Of a stretch of DNA of 64,000 nt, positions 10,214 through 19,176 are shown in pieces. The notes beneath the pieces were generated by a model, which saw nothing but the letters and a program-made list of their open reading frames with translations, was not told the origin of the DNA and ran no database searches. Every line of letters starts with the position of its first letter. Position 1 is the first letter of the stretch. Position numbers and translations under genes: made by a program. Source of the stretch: Paucibacter sp. B2R-40 (GTDB lineage: Bacteria > Pseudomonadota > Gammaproteobacteria > Burkholderiales > Burkholderiaceae_C); the NCBI RefSeq assembly GCF_025717555.1, contig NZ_JAJIRP010000008.1, forward strand, positions 1-64,000. Reading direction: 5' to 3'.

Positions 10214-12973
10214 CTATTCCTCGTCCTTGAAGCGCTGGCGAATCTCTAGCACCTGCTCCCAATGGGCGAAGAAACAATTCACACAAACGGGGTCGAAATG
10301 AGCGCCACTGTGGGCCCTTAAATGATCGGCAGCCTGTTCCAGTGACCAGGCTTTTTTGTAGGGCCGCTCCGAGGTCAGCGCATCGAACACATCGGCCACC
10401 GCGACGATGCGGCTGAAGATCGGGATTGCTGCACCGGCCAGGCCTTGCGGGTAACCGCTGCCGTCGAATTTTTCGTGGTGCCCGAGCGCAATCGCCGCAC
10501 CGGTTTGCAAGACCAGTGATGAGCTGTCTTTCAAGATTTCATGGCCGATCTGCGCATGCTGCTTCATCACTTCGAATTCCTCCGGCGTCAGCCGTCCGGG
10601 CTTGAGCAGGATGGAATCGGTGATGCCGACCTTGCCGATGTCATGCATCGGGGCGGCCTCCAGCAGCAACTGCCGATCTGCATCGCTCAAACCCAGGCCG
10701 CGGGCAATCAGTTCGGAGTAATGCGCCATGCGCAGAATATGGGCGCCGGTTTCGGGGTCGCGGTACTCGGCCGCTTTGGATAGGCGCACCACGGTTTCGC
10801 GCTCGCGCGCCAGCACGTCCTGGGTCGCCTTGGCGACCTCGCCGGCCAGCCATTCGGCCCGGTCAGCCAGTTTGATTTGGGCCAATTCGAGCTCGTGCAA
10901 GGCCTGTTTGGTTTGCAGCTGGGCGGCTTCGACCAGCGCATAGGCAGCCGCGTTTTCAAGTGCGATCGCGCCGTAGGAACAAAGCGTTCGGCAAATCGCC
11001 GCCTCACGCTCACCATAGGCATCGCTGAGCACGGACTGCACCGACATCACGCCCAATAAACGCTCGCCAATCAACAGCGGTGTGAACATCATGCTGACGG
11101 TCTCAAGCGGACCTAGCAAAGAAGCCGGATGCAGTTCCGAGCTGGCCGCGCCGCTGCCGATTTGCTGCCGCTCACGGGCACAGCGGGCGGTGTGTGAGCC
11201 GGGGTGATTCAGTGGGATCTGGGGCGCCTGGATGGCCAATGCGCCCGCATTGGCAAAGGCCGCCTTCAGGCTATTGCTGCCGGGCTCCATCAGATAGACA
11301 AAGAAGCTGCTGACATCCATCAACTGCTCAAGGTGACGATGGAAGATGGCAAAAATCGCGTCGCTCTTGAGATTGCCGGTCAGCTCCAGGCCGATCTGAC
11401 TCAAGACCTCCAGCGTGGCGCTGGCTTCTTCCAAGGCCTCGGCGCGTTGCGCCTGCGCTTCGGCCAACTGGCGTTGACTCTGGGCTTCCGCTCGCGCCCG
11501 TTCGTTGTCTTGCCGAACCAGCAAGGACTCGGCCCGGTGGCGCGCCTGTTCGAGCTTTTCATTGGCGCGCGCTTGGGCCGCCGCCTGGCCGAAAGCCTGG
11601 GCCTGCTGTTCATCGCCGCTGGCAGCGTAGGCATTGGCCAGATCGCTCAGCAAGTCTATCGGCACCGCATAGGCCTCAATGCTGGCGGCCACCGCGAGCG
11701 CCTGCTTCAGATAATGCAGGACCGGGTTGCTCTCGCTCATATCAGCGGGCGCGGGCAGGGCATAGGTCTGGTAGAGCTCGGCGTAGACGCGCAAGATCTT
11801 GACCTGATCCTCGGCGCCGCCTTGTTGGCGCGCCAGCTTCAGCGCCGCCGTGACCTTGCTCAAGGCTTCGTTGGCCTGCCCTGCGCGGCACAAGGACATC
11901 GCTTGGCCCGACCAAGCGCGGTAGAGGTAGGCCGCACTGCCGGCCTGAAAGGCGCTTTCTTCGGCCTTGCTGAAGTGGCGCAGGGCGGCGTCGGGCGCGC
12001 CGGTTTCTAGTGCTAGTTCGCCCAGATAGAGCTGGGCCAACATATGGCCTTGTGAAGCCGGCAGTTCCTGCAAGGCCAACATCGCTTCGTTCAGCGTTGC
12101 TTGGGCATCTGCATAGCGGCCGAGCAGGCGCTGGATATTGCCGGTCTGTACCAAGGCCATGCCGAGCGGAGCCGGCCAAGCCGCTTGGCGGGCTGCGCTC
12201 AAGCCGCGTTCGCCCCACTCCAGCGCGGCGTCCATATCGCCCAGCGAGGCCAGCGCGTCAGCCGCATTGCCGGCAGCATAGATGGCCAAACGCATTTGAC
12301 CGGTGTCGGTCGCGGCATTGAAGGCCCGCACAAAGTATTGGCTGCCGGCACCGGGCTTGCCCGTCAATCCGGCGACGATGGCCTGGGTGCTGGCCAGGCA
12401 GGCGGTGGCGGCAAGCCCGAGCGACGCGCAGCGCTGCTCATCGAACAGATCGCGCAGGCTCAGCTCGGTGGCTGGTGCATCACGAAAGGCGGTGTGCGCC
12501 AAACTGCGAGCCTGCGCGGCGGCGAGGCGATCGGCGTCGCCGCCGATGCGAAAGTCTCCCATGGCGGCGTTCAAGTATTCATCGCCGAGCAGCACCTCGC
12601 CGCGCTCCAGATACACGGTGGCCAAGGCCCAGCGTGCATCGCCACTGCCGATGCGGTCGCCTGTTTGGTCAAACAGGGCCAGCGAGCTCTGCGCCAGTTG
12701 CTCGGCGGCCTCCAGCTGACCGTAAAGCCAGCTGACCTCGGCGCTGAGCAACTGCAGTCTCGCGCGATGTCCATCACGGTCGATGTCATCCAACTGGGTC
12801 GCGCTCGTCAGCAGTGATTCGGCCTCAGCGGCCAGAATCAAGGCACGGTGGCAGTCACGTTGGCGCAGTTGCCAAGCCAGCTTGATCAGCAAGGCCAGGT
12901 CTTGCGTGCCGTCCCCCCCGTTCAGCTCGGCCTCCATTGCGAGGACTTGTTGATTGAGTGCAAACCATTCCAT
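10214..12973 (-). CDS. HD-GYP domain protein with TPR-like and GAF regions (probable c-di-GMP phosphodiesterase)
   Basis: About 919 residues. The N-terminal half consists of Ala/Leu-rich helical repeats (roughly 20-490) reading like tetratricopeptide repeats. A coiled coil follows (ARANEKLEQARHRAESL...), then a GAF domain (LSQIGLELTGNLKSDAIF onward). The C-terminal HD-GYP domain has HDIGK near residue 777 and HHEKFDGSGYP near 832, so both the metal site and the GYP signature are intact. HD-GYP proteins hydrolyse cyclic-di-GMP. No membrane segment is visible, so it is probably cytoplasmic, sensing through GAF or partner binding by the repeats. The ATG at 12973 has an AAGG site 6 bases upstream; the frame stays open a further 324 bases upstream, but that part does not look like protein. 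Confidence 0.85.
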   Translation of the reverse strand: MEWFALNQQVLAMEAELNGGDGTQDLALLIKLAWQLRQRDCHRALILAAEAESLLTSATQLDDIDRDGHRARLQLLSAEVSWLYGQLEAAEQLAQSSLALFDQTGDRIGSGDARWALATVYLERGEVLLGDEYLNAAMGDFRIGGDADRLAAAQARSLAHTAFRDAPATELSLRDLFDEQRCASLGLAATACLASTQAIVAGLTGKPGAGSQYFVRAFNAATDTGQMRLAIYAAGNAADALASLGDMDAALEWGERGLSAARQAAWPAPLGMALVQTGNIQRLLGRYADAQATLNEAMLALQELPASQGHMLAQLYLGELALETGAPDAALRHFSKAEESAFQAGSAAYLYRAWSGQAMSLCRAGQANEALSKVTAALKLARQQGGAEDQVKILRVYAELYQTYALPAPADMSESNPVLHYLKQALAVAASIEAYAVPIDLLSDLANAYAASGDEQQAQAFGQAAAQARANEKLEQARHRAESLLVRQDNERARAEAQSQRQLAEAQAQRAEALEEASATLEVLSQIGLELTGNLKSDAIFAIFHRHLEQLMDVSSFFVYLMEPGSNSLKAAFANAGALAIQAPQIPLNHPGSHTARCARERQQIGSGAASSELHPASLLGPLETVSMMFTPLLIGERLLGVMSVQSVLSDAYGEREAAICRTLCSYGAIALENAAAYALVEAAQLQTKQALHELELAQIKLADRAEWLAGEVAKATQDVLARERETVVRLSKAAEYRDPETGAHILRMAHYSELIARGLGLSDADRQLLLEAAPMHDIGKVGITDSILLKPGRLTPEEFEVMKQHAQIGHEILKDSSSLVLQTGAAIALGHHEKFDGSGYPQGLAGAAIPIFSRIVAVADVFDALTSERPYKKAWSLEQAADHLRAHSGAHFDPVCVNCFFAHWEQVLEIRQRFKDEE

Positions 12974-13297
12974 GCTTGGCCTTGATCCCTTGCTATTTTG
13001 AAGACTGCGCCGCCACAGTTTCGCCGAAAAGTCCCAGGCCTGTGCGATGCAGAAGGCGGCGATGGCACTTTCGACCAGCGACGAAGTCAAAAATGAAGCG
13101 CGGCGACTGACTTGCAGACGCCGCCGCCTTAGCCGCGAGGTTGCTGGCTGCCCCGGCAATGCGGGCAGTGTCGGTGACAATGCCTGCACGAAATTCAGCA
13201 TCGGCCTTGTTTGCCGTGGCCATATGACTGGCTGCAACAAGCCGGCGCAGCGCCGCGGTATTGAGGCAAGTTCGAGCACCAACCCAAGTGATCGCAA
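12974..13297. other. Divergent intergenic region between the HD-GYP and NHL genes
   Basis: 324 bases between two divergent genes. The frame upstream of the HD-GYP start is open here but its translation is Arg/Ser-rich and low in family character, so I treat it as non-coding. It should hold promoters for both genes; I could not identify convincing -35/-10 pairs. Confidence 0.4.
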
Positions 13298-15493
13298 ATG
13301 ATAAGACGACTTTTGATTGGACTGGGCTTGGCGGCTGTTGTCCTGGCCGTCGCATGGCTTGCCAGCAGGGCCGACAGCAGCGCGCCGCGCACGGCCGTGC
13401 CGCTGGCGGCCGCCCAGCTTGCTGCCCAGCCTGCAGCCATCTCTGTCATCTCTGCCATCTCCGCATCAAGCCCCGCCGTGCTGCCCTTGCTGCCCACCGC
13501 GACCTTGTTTGGCGGCGCTGCGCGCATCGGCTTGACCGCCGGTGATGGCCACGCCGGTGTGCAAGACGGCCCCGCTGCAAAAGCCCGCTTTGCCGACCCC
13601 TACGGCCTGGCCATCAGCCCGGGCGGCACAATTTTTGTGGCCGACGGCGGCGCCAGCAACCGCATCCGCAGCATCAGCTCGGCCGGCTTGGTCACCGCCC
13701 TGGCCGGTGGCGAGGAAGGCTTCAAGGATGGACTGGGCGCGGCGGCTCAGCTACACACCCCTTCGGGCCTGGCGCTGGACGCTGCCGGCAATCTCTATGT
13801 CGCTGATACCGGCAACCACGCGATCCGAAAAATCAGCCCGCAGGGCTTGGTCACGACGCTGGCGGGCAAAGGCCGACCCGGCTTTCGTGACGGCGCGGGC
13901 ACTCAGGCCCTGTTCAATGGGCCCATCGGTGTGGCCGTCGATGCCCAGGGTCTGGTCTATGTGGCCGATACCTATAACGACCGCATCCGCGTCATCACGC
14001 CCGAGGGCCAGGTCAGTACCTTGGCGGGAGCGAAGCTGCCCGGCTTCAAAGACGGCATGGGCAGTGCGGCGCGCTTTGACACGCCAGGGGCGTTGGCGGT
14101 CGATGCCAGCGGCGTGATCTGGGTGGCCGATACGCGTAACGACGCGGTCAGACGGATCACGCCGCAAGGCTTGGTCAGCACCTTGTTGCGTGGCAATGAG
14201 CAGGACGAAAAAGACCCGCTGCGGCGCCCGCTGAGCATTGCCGTTGCGCATGACGGCGTGCTCTACCTGGGCGTGCTGCGCCATGGTGCGGTGTTGCAAC
14301 TTTCAGCGGGCGGGGCCTTGCACCGGCTCAGTGGCGGCCCCAGCGCACATTTCGCACGACCGACCGGCCTGGTGCTCGGACCCAAGGGTGAGTTGCATCT
14401 CGCCGACGCGGGCGCCTATCGGGTGCATGTGTTGCAAGTACTGCCGGCGGGCGAGAGCGAGTCAGTCATGGCGTCGGAGATAGGCCCGGCGCCCGATCTT
14501 GCATTGCCTGACACGGGCGGGCGCTGGCCGCTCAAGCCGCAGCTGCAATCGCATGAAGTGGTCGGCACGCCGGGTGAGGTGCGCGGCAGGCATGGCGGCG
14601 ACAGCCGCGATCATTTGCATGAGGGCCTGGATGTAGGCGGCGCGGCCGGCGTGGAGGTGCTGGCCATAGCCGATGCGAAGGTCAGCAGCCCGGTCTCGAG
14701 TTGGGCGATGGGACAGACCAGCGAAGGCTTGGCACTTGACACGCTCAGCTACATCCATCTGCGTGTGGGCCGCAGCGCAAGCGGTCGCGTGCTTGATGCC
14801 GACCGGTTTTTGCTGCTGCATGATGAGCGAGGCAATGCCGAACGGGTGCGGGTGCGGCGAGGCACGCACTTCAAGGCCGGCGAGGTGCTGGGCAGCGTCA
14901 ATTCAATGGCCCATGTACATGTGGAGTTGGGCGCGAACGGCTATAAACGCAACCCGCTGCTACTGGCATTCAATGGCTTTGCCGACCATGCCGAGCCACA
15001 TATCGACGCGGTGGAGTTCTTTTTCAAGGACAGCCGCAAGCCCTTGCTGCAGAAAAAGGCCGGGCGCTTGGCCCTGCCGCGCCAGTCAGCCGGCCTGCAG
15101 GTGGTCGTGGACGCTTGGGATCAGGTCGACGACAACCAAGCGGGGCGCCGCCTCGGACTGCACTCGCTGGGCTACCAGATATTGCACAGCGATGGCCGGC
15201 CGGCCAGCGGCTTTGAGCGGGTGCGGATGAATCTTGATTTCAAGCGCTTGCCGGTCGATGACAGCGCGGTCAAGACCATTTACGCCTCGCGCAGCGGTGT
15301 CACGGTACATGGCAGCGCCGTCACCCGGTTCCGTTATGTGCTGAGCAATCAGGCACACGACGGCGAGGCCAATGCGGGCAGTCTGGACACCAGCCACCTT
15401 GCGCCCGGCGACTATGTGTTGCGCATCTCGGCACAAGACTTTGCCGGCAACCAAGCCAGACTTGGACGCGACGTGCTCTTACGCTTGAACTGA
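13298..15493 (+). CDS. NHL-repeat beta-propeller fused to an M23-type peptidase domain
   Basis: 731 residues. An N-terminal signal anchor (RRLLIGLGLAAVVLAVAWL) directs it to the envelope. Five to six NHL repeats follow (about 60-370), each with the pattern 'FADPYGLAISPGGTIFVADGGASNRIR' / 'LYVADTGNHAIRKI' and 'LAG..GF.DG' turns, a six-bladed propeller signature. From about 425 there is an M23 (LytM)-like domain: HEGLD at 441-445 and HVH at 539-541 provide the HxxxD and HxH zinc ligands. A C-terminal region (about 590-731) resembles an Ig-like beta domain. M23 enzymes cut peptidoglycan cross-links or act as amidase activators. The combination suggests a cell-wall or surface polysaccharide-binding endopeptidase. 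It is divergent from the HD-GYP gene and ends 9 bases before a convergent EAL gene. Confidence 0.8.
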   Translation: MIRRLLIGLGLAAVVLAVAWLASRADSSAPRTAVPLAAAQLAAQPAAISVISAISASSPAVLPLLPTATLFGGAARIGLTAGDGHAGVQDGPAAKARFADPYGLAISPGGTIFVADGGASNRIRSISSAGLVTALAGGEEGFKDGLGAAAQLHTPSGLALDAAGNLYVADTGNHAIRKISPQGLVTTLAGKGRPGFRDGAGTQALFNGPIGVAVDAQGLVYVADTYNDRIRVITPEGQVSTLAGAKLPGFKDGMGSAARFDTPGALAVDASGVIWVADTRNDAVRRITPQGLVSTLLRGNEQDEKDPLRRPLSIAVAHDGVLYLGVLRHGAVLQLSAGGALHRLSGGPSAHFARPTGLVLGPKGELHLADAGAYRVHVLQVLPAGESESVMASEIGPAPDLALPDTGGRWPLKPQLQSHEVVGTPGEVRGRHGGDSRDHLHEGLDVGGAAGVEVLAIADAKVSSPVSSWAMGQTSEGLALDTLSYIHLRVGRSASGRVLDADRFLLLHDERGNAERVRVRRGTHFKAGEVLGSVNSMAHVHVELGANGYKRNPLLLAFNGFADHAEPHIDAVEFFFKDSRKPLLQKKAGRLALPRQSAGLQVVVDAWDQVDDNQAGRRLGLHSLGYQILHSDGRPASGFERVRMNLDFKRLPVDDSAVKTIYASRSGVTVHGSAVTRFRYVLSNQAHDGEANAGSLDTSHLAPGDYVLRISAQDFAGNQARLGRDVLLRLN

Positions 15494-15502
15494 ACAGTTG
15501 AA

Positions 15503-17611
15503 CTAAGACGCTTGATACTGCTCGCGCCAAAGCTCAAAAGCCGAGGTGTCCATCGGCTTGGCGAGCAAATAGCCTTGCACCAAATCGCAGCCCGCGCTGC
15601 GCAGCACGAGCATCTCGGCCTCGGTCTCGACGCCTTCGGCGGTCACGGTCAGACGCAGGCTGTGGCCCAGCTTGACGATGGAGCCGAGCAACTCTTGGCG
15701 GCGCGCGTCGAAGTTGACGCCGTCGACAAAGCTGCGGTCGATCTTCAGCTCATGCACCGGCAGCATCTGCAAATAGGCCAGCGAGGATTGGCCGGTGCCA
15801 AAGTCGTCAATGGATAGCTTGACGCCCAACTCAAACAGCGCATGCAGCATCTGGATAGGCTCAGGCCCTGCCGCCATCAGACCTGATTCGGTCAACTCCA
15901 GGTGCAGCAAATGGGGCGGCAAGTCCGCTTCGCTGAGCAGCGCCGCGACCCGCCCGACCAGGCTGGGGTCTTGCAGATCCAGGGTCGAGACATTGACGGC
16001 GATGCTCAAACTCAGGCCCTGGGCATGCCAGGCGGACAGCGTGCGCACGGCGCGCTCCAGCATCCATTGGGTGATCTGACGAATGCGGCCCGTTTGCTCG
16101 GCAAAGGGCACAAAGTCACTGGGCGGCAACCAGCCCCGCAGCGGATGCTGCCAGCGCACCAGCGCTTCAACCCCTTTGAGGCTGCCGTCCAGCGCTGAGA
16201 CTTTGGGCTGCAAAAACTGCCGCAAATGGTTGTGCGCCACTGCTTCTTGCAGGTCGGACAGCAAGCTCAGCTGCTGCTTGCGCGCTGCTTCCAGTGTCGG
16301 CACATACAGGCTGGCATGCGAGCGCAGGCGTTTGCTCTCGAACATCGCCTGCTCGGCCAGCCGCACCAGGGCTTCGCAGCCTTGGCCATGTTCGGGGAAT
16401 AGCGTCATGCCCAGCGAGATAGACAAATCCAGGGTCTGGCCCTGCCAGCAAACAATATGTTGAACGGCTTGCAAGACTTTGTCGGCAACGGCCTGGGCCT
16501 GCAGCGCCTTGCTTGTGCCTTGAACCGACGGCAAGGCCAGCAACACCACAAAAGTGCCTCCGCCCAGCCGGCCCAGACAGGCCTCGTTGTCGAACAACTC
16601 GCGCAGCTTGCCGGCGGCGCCGAGCAGGACCGCATCGCCGGCCTCGAAGCCGAGGATGTTGTTGATGGTCTTGAGCCGGTCCACGTCCATGCACAGCAGC
16701 AGCGCTGCGGCCTGTGTTGCCAGCAGCGGCTGCAATAGCTCGTCGCCCAGCCTGATGAAGTGCGCGCGTTGTGCCAAGCCGGTCAGCAAGTCGATATTGG
16801 CCTGATGTCGCAATTGGCGCTCGCGGTCGCCCACCGTTTGCGCCAAGGTGTTGACGGCGCCACTGACGCGGCTGACCTCGTCGCTGCCCTGGCGCTCGAT
16901 ACGGTGCTCGTAGTTGCCCGCAGCGATCAAACCGGCGCCGTCCTCGGTCTTGGACAAAGGGACGGTGATGCTGCGTGTGACCGCTGCTGCCAGCGCCAGG
17001 CCGAGCAACAGGGCCACCAGGCAAGCCAGCAGCACGGCGTCTCGGTCCCGTGCAATCTGCTCCCGCAAGCGGGTCGCTTCAGCAAAAGATGCGACCTGCT
17101 CGGCGCTGGAAAGATCTCGGATGGCCTCGGCCAAGCGGCTCAGGCTGGCTTCCGTCTCGGCGCCCAACATGCGCCTTGCCTCTTCAAAAAGCTCCGCTTC
17201 AAGCAGATCAGCGGTGAAGCCGTAATGTGCACGGTAGTCCTCCAGGCGGCTGCGCATCAGCTCAAATGCGGCATGACGCGGGCCAGCAGGCAGGCGTTGA
17301 TCGAGCAGCGTCAGGGCCTTGTTCAGACGCTGATTGGCCGCGTCGATGGCGGCATAGGCTAGCACCCGTTGATCACGCTTGGCGCTGATCAAAACCAGCA
17401 GCTTACGAGCGGCATCTTCAGAGCCTGCGCTGATGTCGGTGATCAACTCTGCGGTCTGCGCCTGCTCAGCCACCAGCGTCGTCAAGGCGCTGGAGAAGTG
17501 GCCGAAGCGGGTGATCGCCATACCCGCAACCAGCAGCAGCAAGACCAGCAGAATCGAGAACACCAGCGCCAGGCGTGGTCCGATTCTTAGACGAGGGAGC
17601 AGAAGGGGCAT
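15503..17611 (-). CDS. Membrane sensor with HAMP, degenerate GGDEF and intact EAL domains
   Basis: 702 residues. It has an N-terminal transmembrane helix (LALVFSILLVLLLLVAGMAI), a periplasmic four-helix-type region (about 40-190), a second helix (AVLLACLVALLLGLALAAAV) and a HAMP segment. The GGDEF domain follows, but its signature reads GGGTF near residue 350, so the catalytic Asp and Glu are missing and cyclase activity is unlikely. The EAL domain is intact: GVEALVRW near residue 480, DDFGTGQSSLAYL and KIDRSFV. The predicted activity is cyclic-di-GMP phosphodiesterase, with the dead GGDEF perhaps acting as a GTP-sensing regulator. Location: inner membrane. Confidence 0.9.
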   Translation of the reverse strand: MPLLLPRLRIGPRLALVFSILLVLLLLVAGMAITRFGHFSSALTTLVAEQAQTAELITDISAGSEDAARKLLVLISAKRDQRVLAYAAIDAANQRLNKALTLLDQRLPAGPRHAAFELMRSRLEDYRAHYGFTADLLEAELFEEARRMLGAETEASLSRLAEAIRDLSSAEQVASFAEATRLREQIARDRDAVLLACLVALLLGLALAAAVTRSITVPLSKTEDGAGLIAAGNYEHRIERQGSDEVSRVSGAVNTLAQTVGDRERQLRHQANIDLLTGLAQRAHFIRLGDELLQPLLATQAAALLLCMDVDRLKTINNILGFEAGDAVLLGAAGKLRELFDNEACLGRLGGGTFVVLLALPSVQGTSKALQAQAVADKVLQAVQHIVCWQGQTLDLSISLGMTLFPEHGQGCEALVRLAEQAMFESKRLRSHASLYVPTLEAARKQQLSLLSDLQEAVAHNHLRQFLQPKVSALDGSLKGVEALVRWQHPLRGWLPPSDFVPFAEQTGRIRQITQWMLERAVRTLSAWHAQGLSLSIAVNVSTLDLQDPSLVGRVAALLSEADLPPHLLHLELTESGLMAAGPEPIQMLHALFELGVKLSIDDFGTGQSSLAYLQMLPVHELKIDRSFVDGVNFDARRQELLGSIVKLGHSLRLTVTAEGVETEAEMLVLRSAGCDLVQGYLLAKPMDTSAFELWREQYQAS

Positions 17612-17665
17612 CGGGGCAGCGCGTAAACAGATGCGCCTATCTTAGGGGCCACTTTCGCTGTTTGA

Positions 17666-19156
17666 CTAGTTGATCCGCAACCAAGTCGTTTTCAGCTCGG
17701 TGTATTTGTCAAACGCATGCAGGGATTTGTCGCGGCCATTGCCACTTTGCTTGTAGCCGCCAAACGGCACCGTCATATCGTCTTCATCGTACTGGTTGAC
17801 ATGCACGGTACCGGCCCGCAAGGCGCGTGCCACCCGGTGCGCCCGGTCGATATGGCTGCTCCAAACGCTGGCCTGCAGGCCGTAAGGACTGTCATTGGCC
17901 AGTGCCACGGCCTCGGCCTCGTCCTTGAAGCGCAGCACGCTCATCACCGGGCCGAAGATCTCCTCGCGGGCGATCTTCATCTGCGGCCTTGCTTCGAACA
18001 CGGTGGGTTCGACGAAGAAGCCGCCGCTGTCCGCGCGCGATTGCTTGGCCCCGGCGACCACGCGGGCGCCCTCGGTCACGCCCGATTCGATATAGCCCAT
18101 CACCGTGCGCAGCTGCCCCTCGTCCACCAAGGCGCCCATCACGGTGCCGGCATCGAGTGGATCGCCAGCCTGGTACTTCGGCGCCTCGGCCGCCACCAGG
18201 GCGATGAATTCATCGGCGATGTCTTCTTGCACCAAAACCCTCGAAGGCGCATTGCAGGACTCGCCCTGGTTGAAAAACATGCTGCCGGCCACGGTTTGCG
18301 CGCAGCGCTTGAGGTCGTCAAAGTCCGGAAAGACCAGAAAGGCTGATTTGCCGCCCAGCTCGTTATAGACCCGTTTCAGGTTGGAGCGGCCTGCGTACTC
18401 CAGCATCTTGCGGCCGACCCGGGTCGAGCCGGTGAAGCCGATCGCATCCACGTCCATATGCAGGGCCAAGGCTTCGCCCGCCTCATGGCCGAAGCCGGGT
18501 ACCACGTTGAAAACGCCTTCAGGGAGGCCAGCTTCAAGCGCCAATTCGGCCAGCCGCAATGCAGTCAGTGGGGACTTTTCGCTAGGCTTCAAGACCACCG
18601 AGTTGCCGGCAGCCAGCGCCGGCCCGAGCTTCCAGGCCGACATGATCATCGGATAGTTCCAGGGCACGATGGCGCCGATCACGCCCATGGGTTCGCGCTG
18701 GATCAAGGCCAAGGCGTTGGGTCCGGTCGGTGCAATCTCGTCGTAAATCTTGTCGACCGCTTCCGCATACCAAGCGATGCAGCGCGCCGCCGCCGGCACA
18801 TCCACGCTGAGCGAATATTGGATGGGCTTACCCATGTCCAGCGTTTCCAGCAGCGCCAACTCCTCCTTGGCGGCCATGATCAGATCGGCGAACTTGAGCA
18901 GCTCGCGCTTGCGCGCTGCAGGCGGGCGCCTCGCCCAGCGGCCATCATCGAAGGCAGCGCGTGCCGAGGCCACGGCGGCGTCGACATCGGCCGCTTGACA
19001 ACGGCTAACCAGCCCCAAGCTCTTGCCGTTGATGGGTGAGATGCAGTCGAACTGCTCGCCGCTCAAGCCCTCGACCCGGCGCCCGCCAATCAAGGGTCGG
19101 CCGTCGATCTTCAAAACGGCGGCGCGTTCATGCCAGTTGATGGAGGGCTTGCTCAT
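17666..19156 (-). CDS. puuC: Gamma-glutamyl-gamma-aminobutyraldehyde dehydrogenase (aldehyde dehydrogenase)
   Basis: 496 residues, full-length NAD(P)-dependent aldehyde dehydrogenase. The nucleophile Cys lies in FFNQGESCNAPSR, the general-base Glu in VYNELGGKSAF, and the cofactor loop in GFTGSTRVGR. PuuC oxidises gamma-glutamyl-gamma-aminobutyraldehyde to gamma-glutamyl-GABA in putrescine degradation. The assignment to PuuC rather than a generic aldehyde dehydrogenase rests on its place as the last gene of a cluster that contains puuA, puuB and puuD. It follows the DUF3138 gene after 20 bases. Confidence 0.88.
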   Translation of the reverse strand: MSKPSINWHERAAVLKIDGRPLIGGRRVEGLSGEQFDCISPINGKSLGLVSRCQAADVDAAVASARAAFDDGRWARRPPAARKRELLKFADLIMAAKEELALLETLDMGKPIQYSLSVDVPAAARCIAWYAEAVDKIYDEIAPTGPNALALIQREPMGVIGAIVPWNYPMIMSAWKLGPALAAGNSVVLKPSEKSPLTALRLAELALEAGLPEGVFNVVPGFGHEAGEALALHMDVDAIGFTGSTRVGRKMLEYAGRSNLKRVYNELGGKSAFLVFPDFDDLKRCAQTVAGSMFFNQGESCNAPSRVLVQEDIADEFIALVAAEAPKYQAGDPLDAGTVMGALVDEGQLRTVMGYIESGVTEGARVVAGAKQSRADSGGFFVEPTVFEARPQMKIAREEIFGPVMSVLRFKDEAEAVALANDSPYGLQASVWSSHIDRAHRVARALRAGTVHVNQYDEDDMTVPFGGYKQSGNGRDKSLHAFDKYTELKTTWLRIN

Positions 19157-19176
19157 GGATCTGCCTTTTTCTCTAT

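Noticed and set aside
12974-13297. N-terminal extension of the HD-GYP frame
   Set aside because: Arg/Ser-rich with no domain or signal; an ATG with AAGG at 12973 is a better start.
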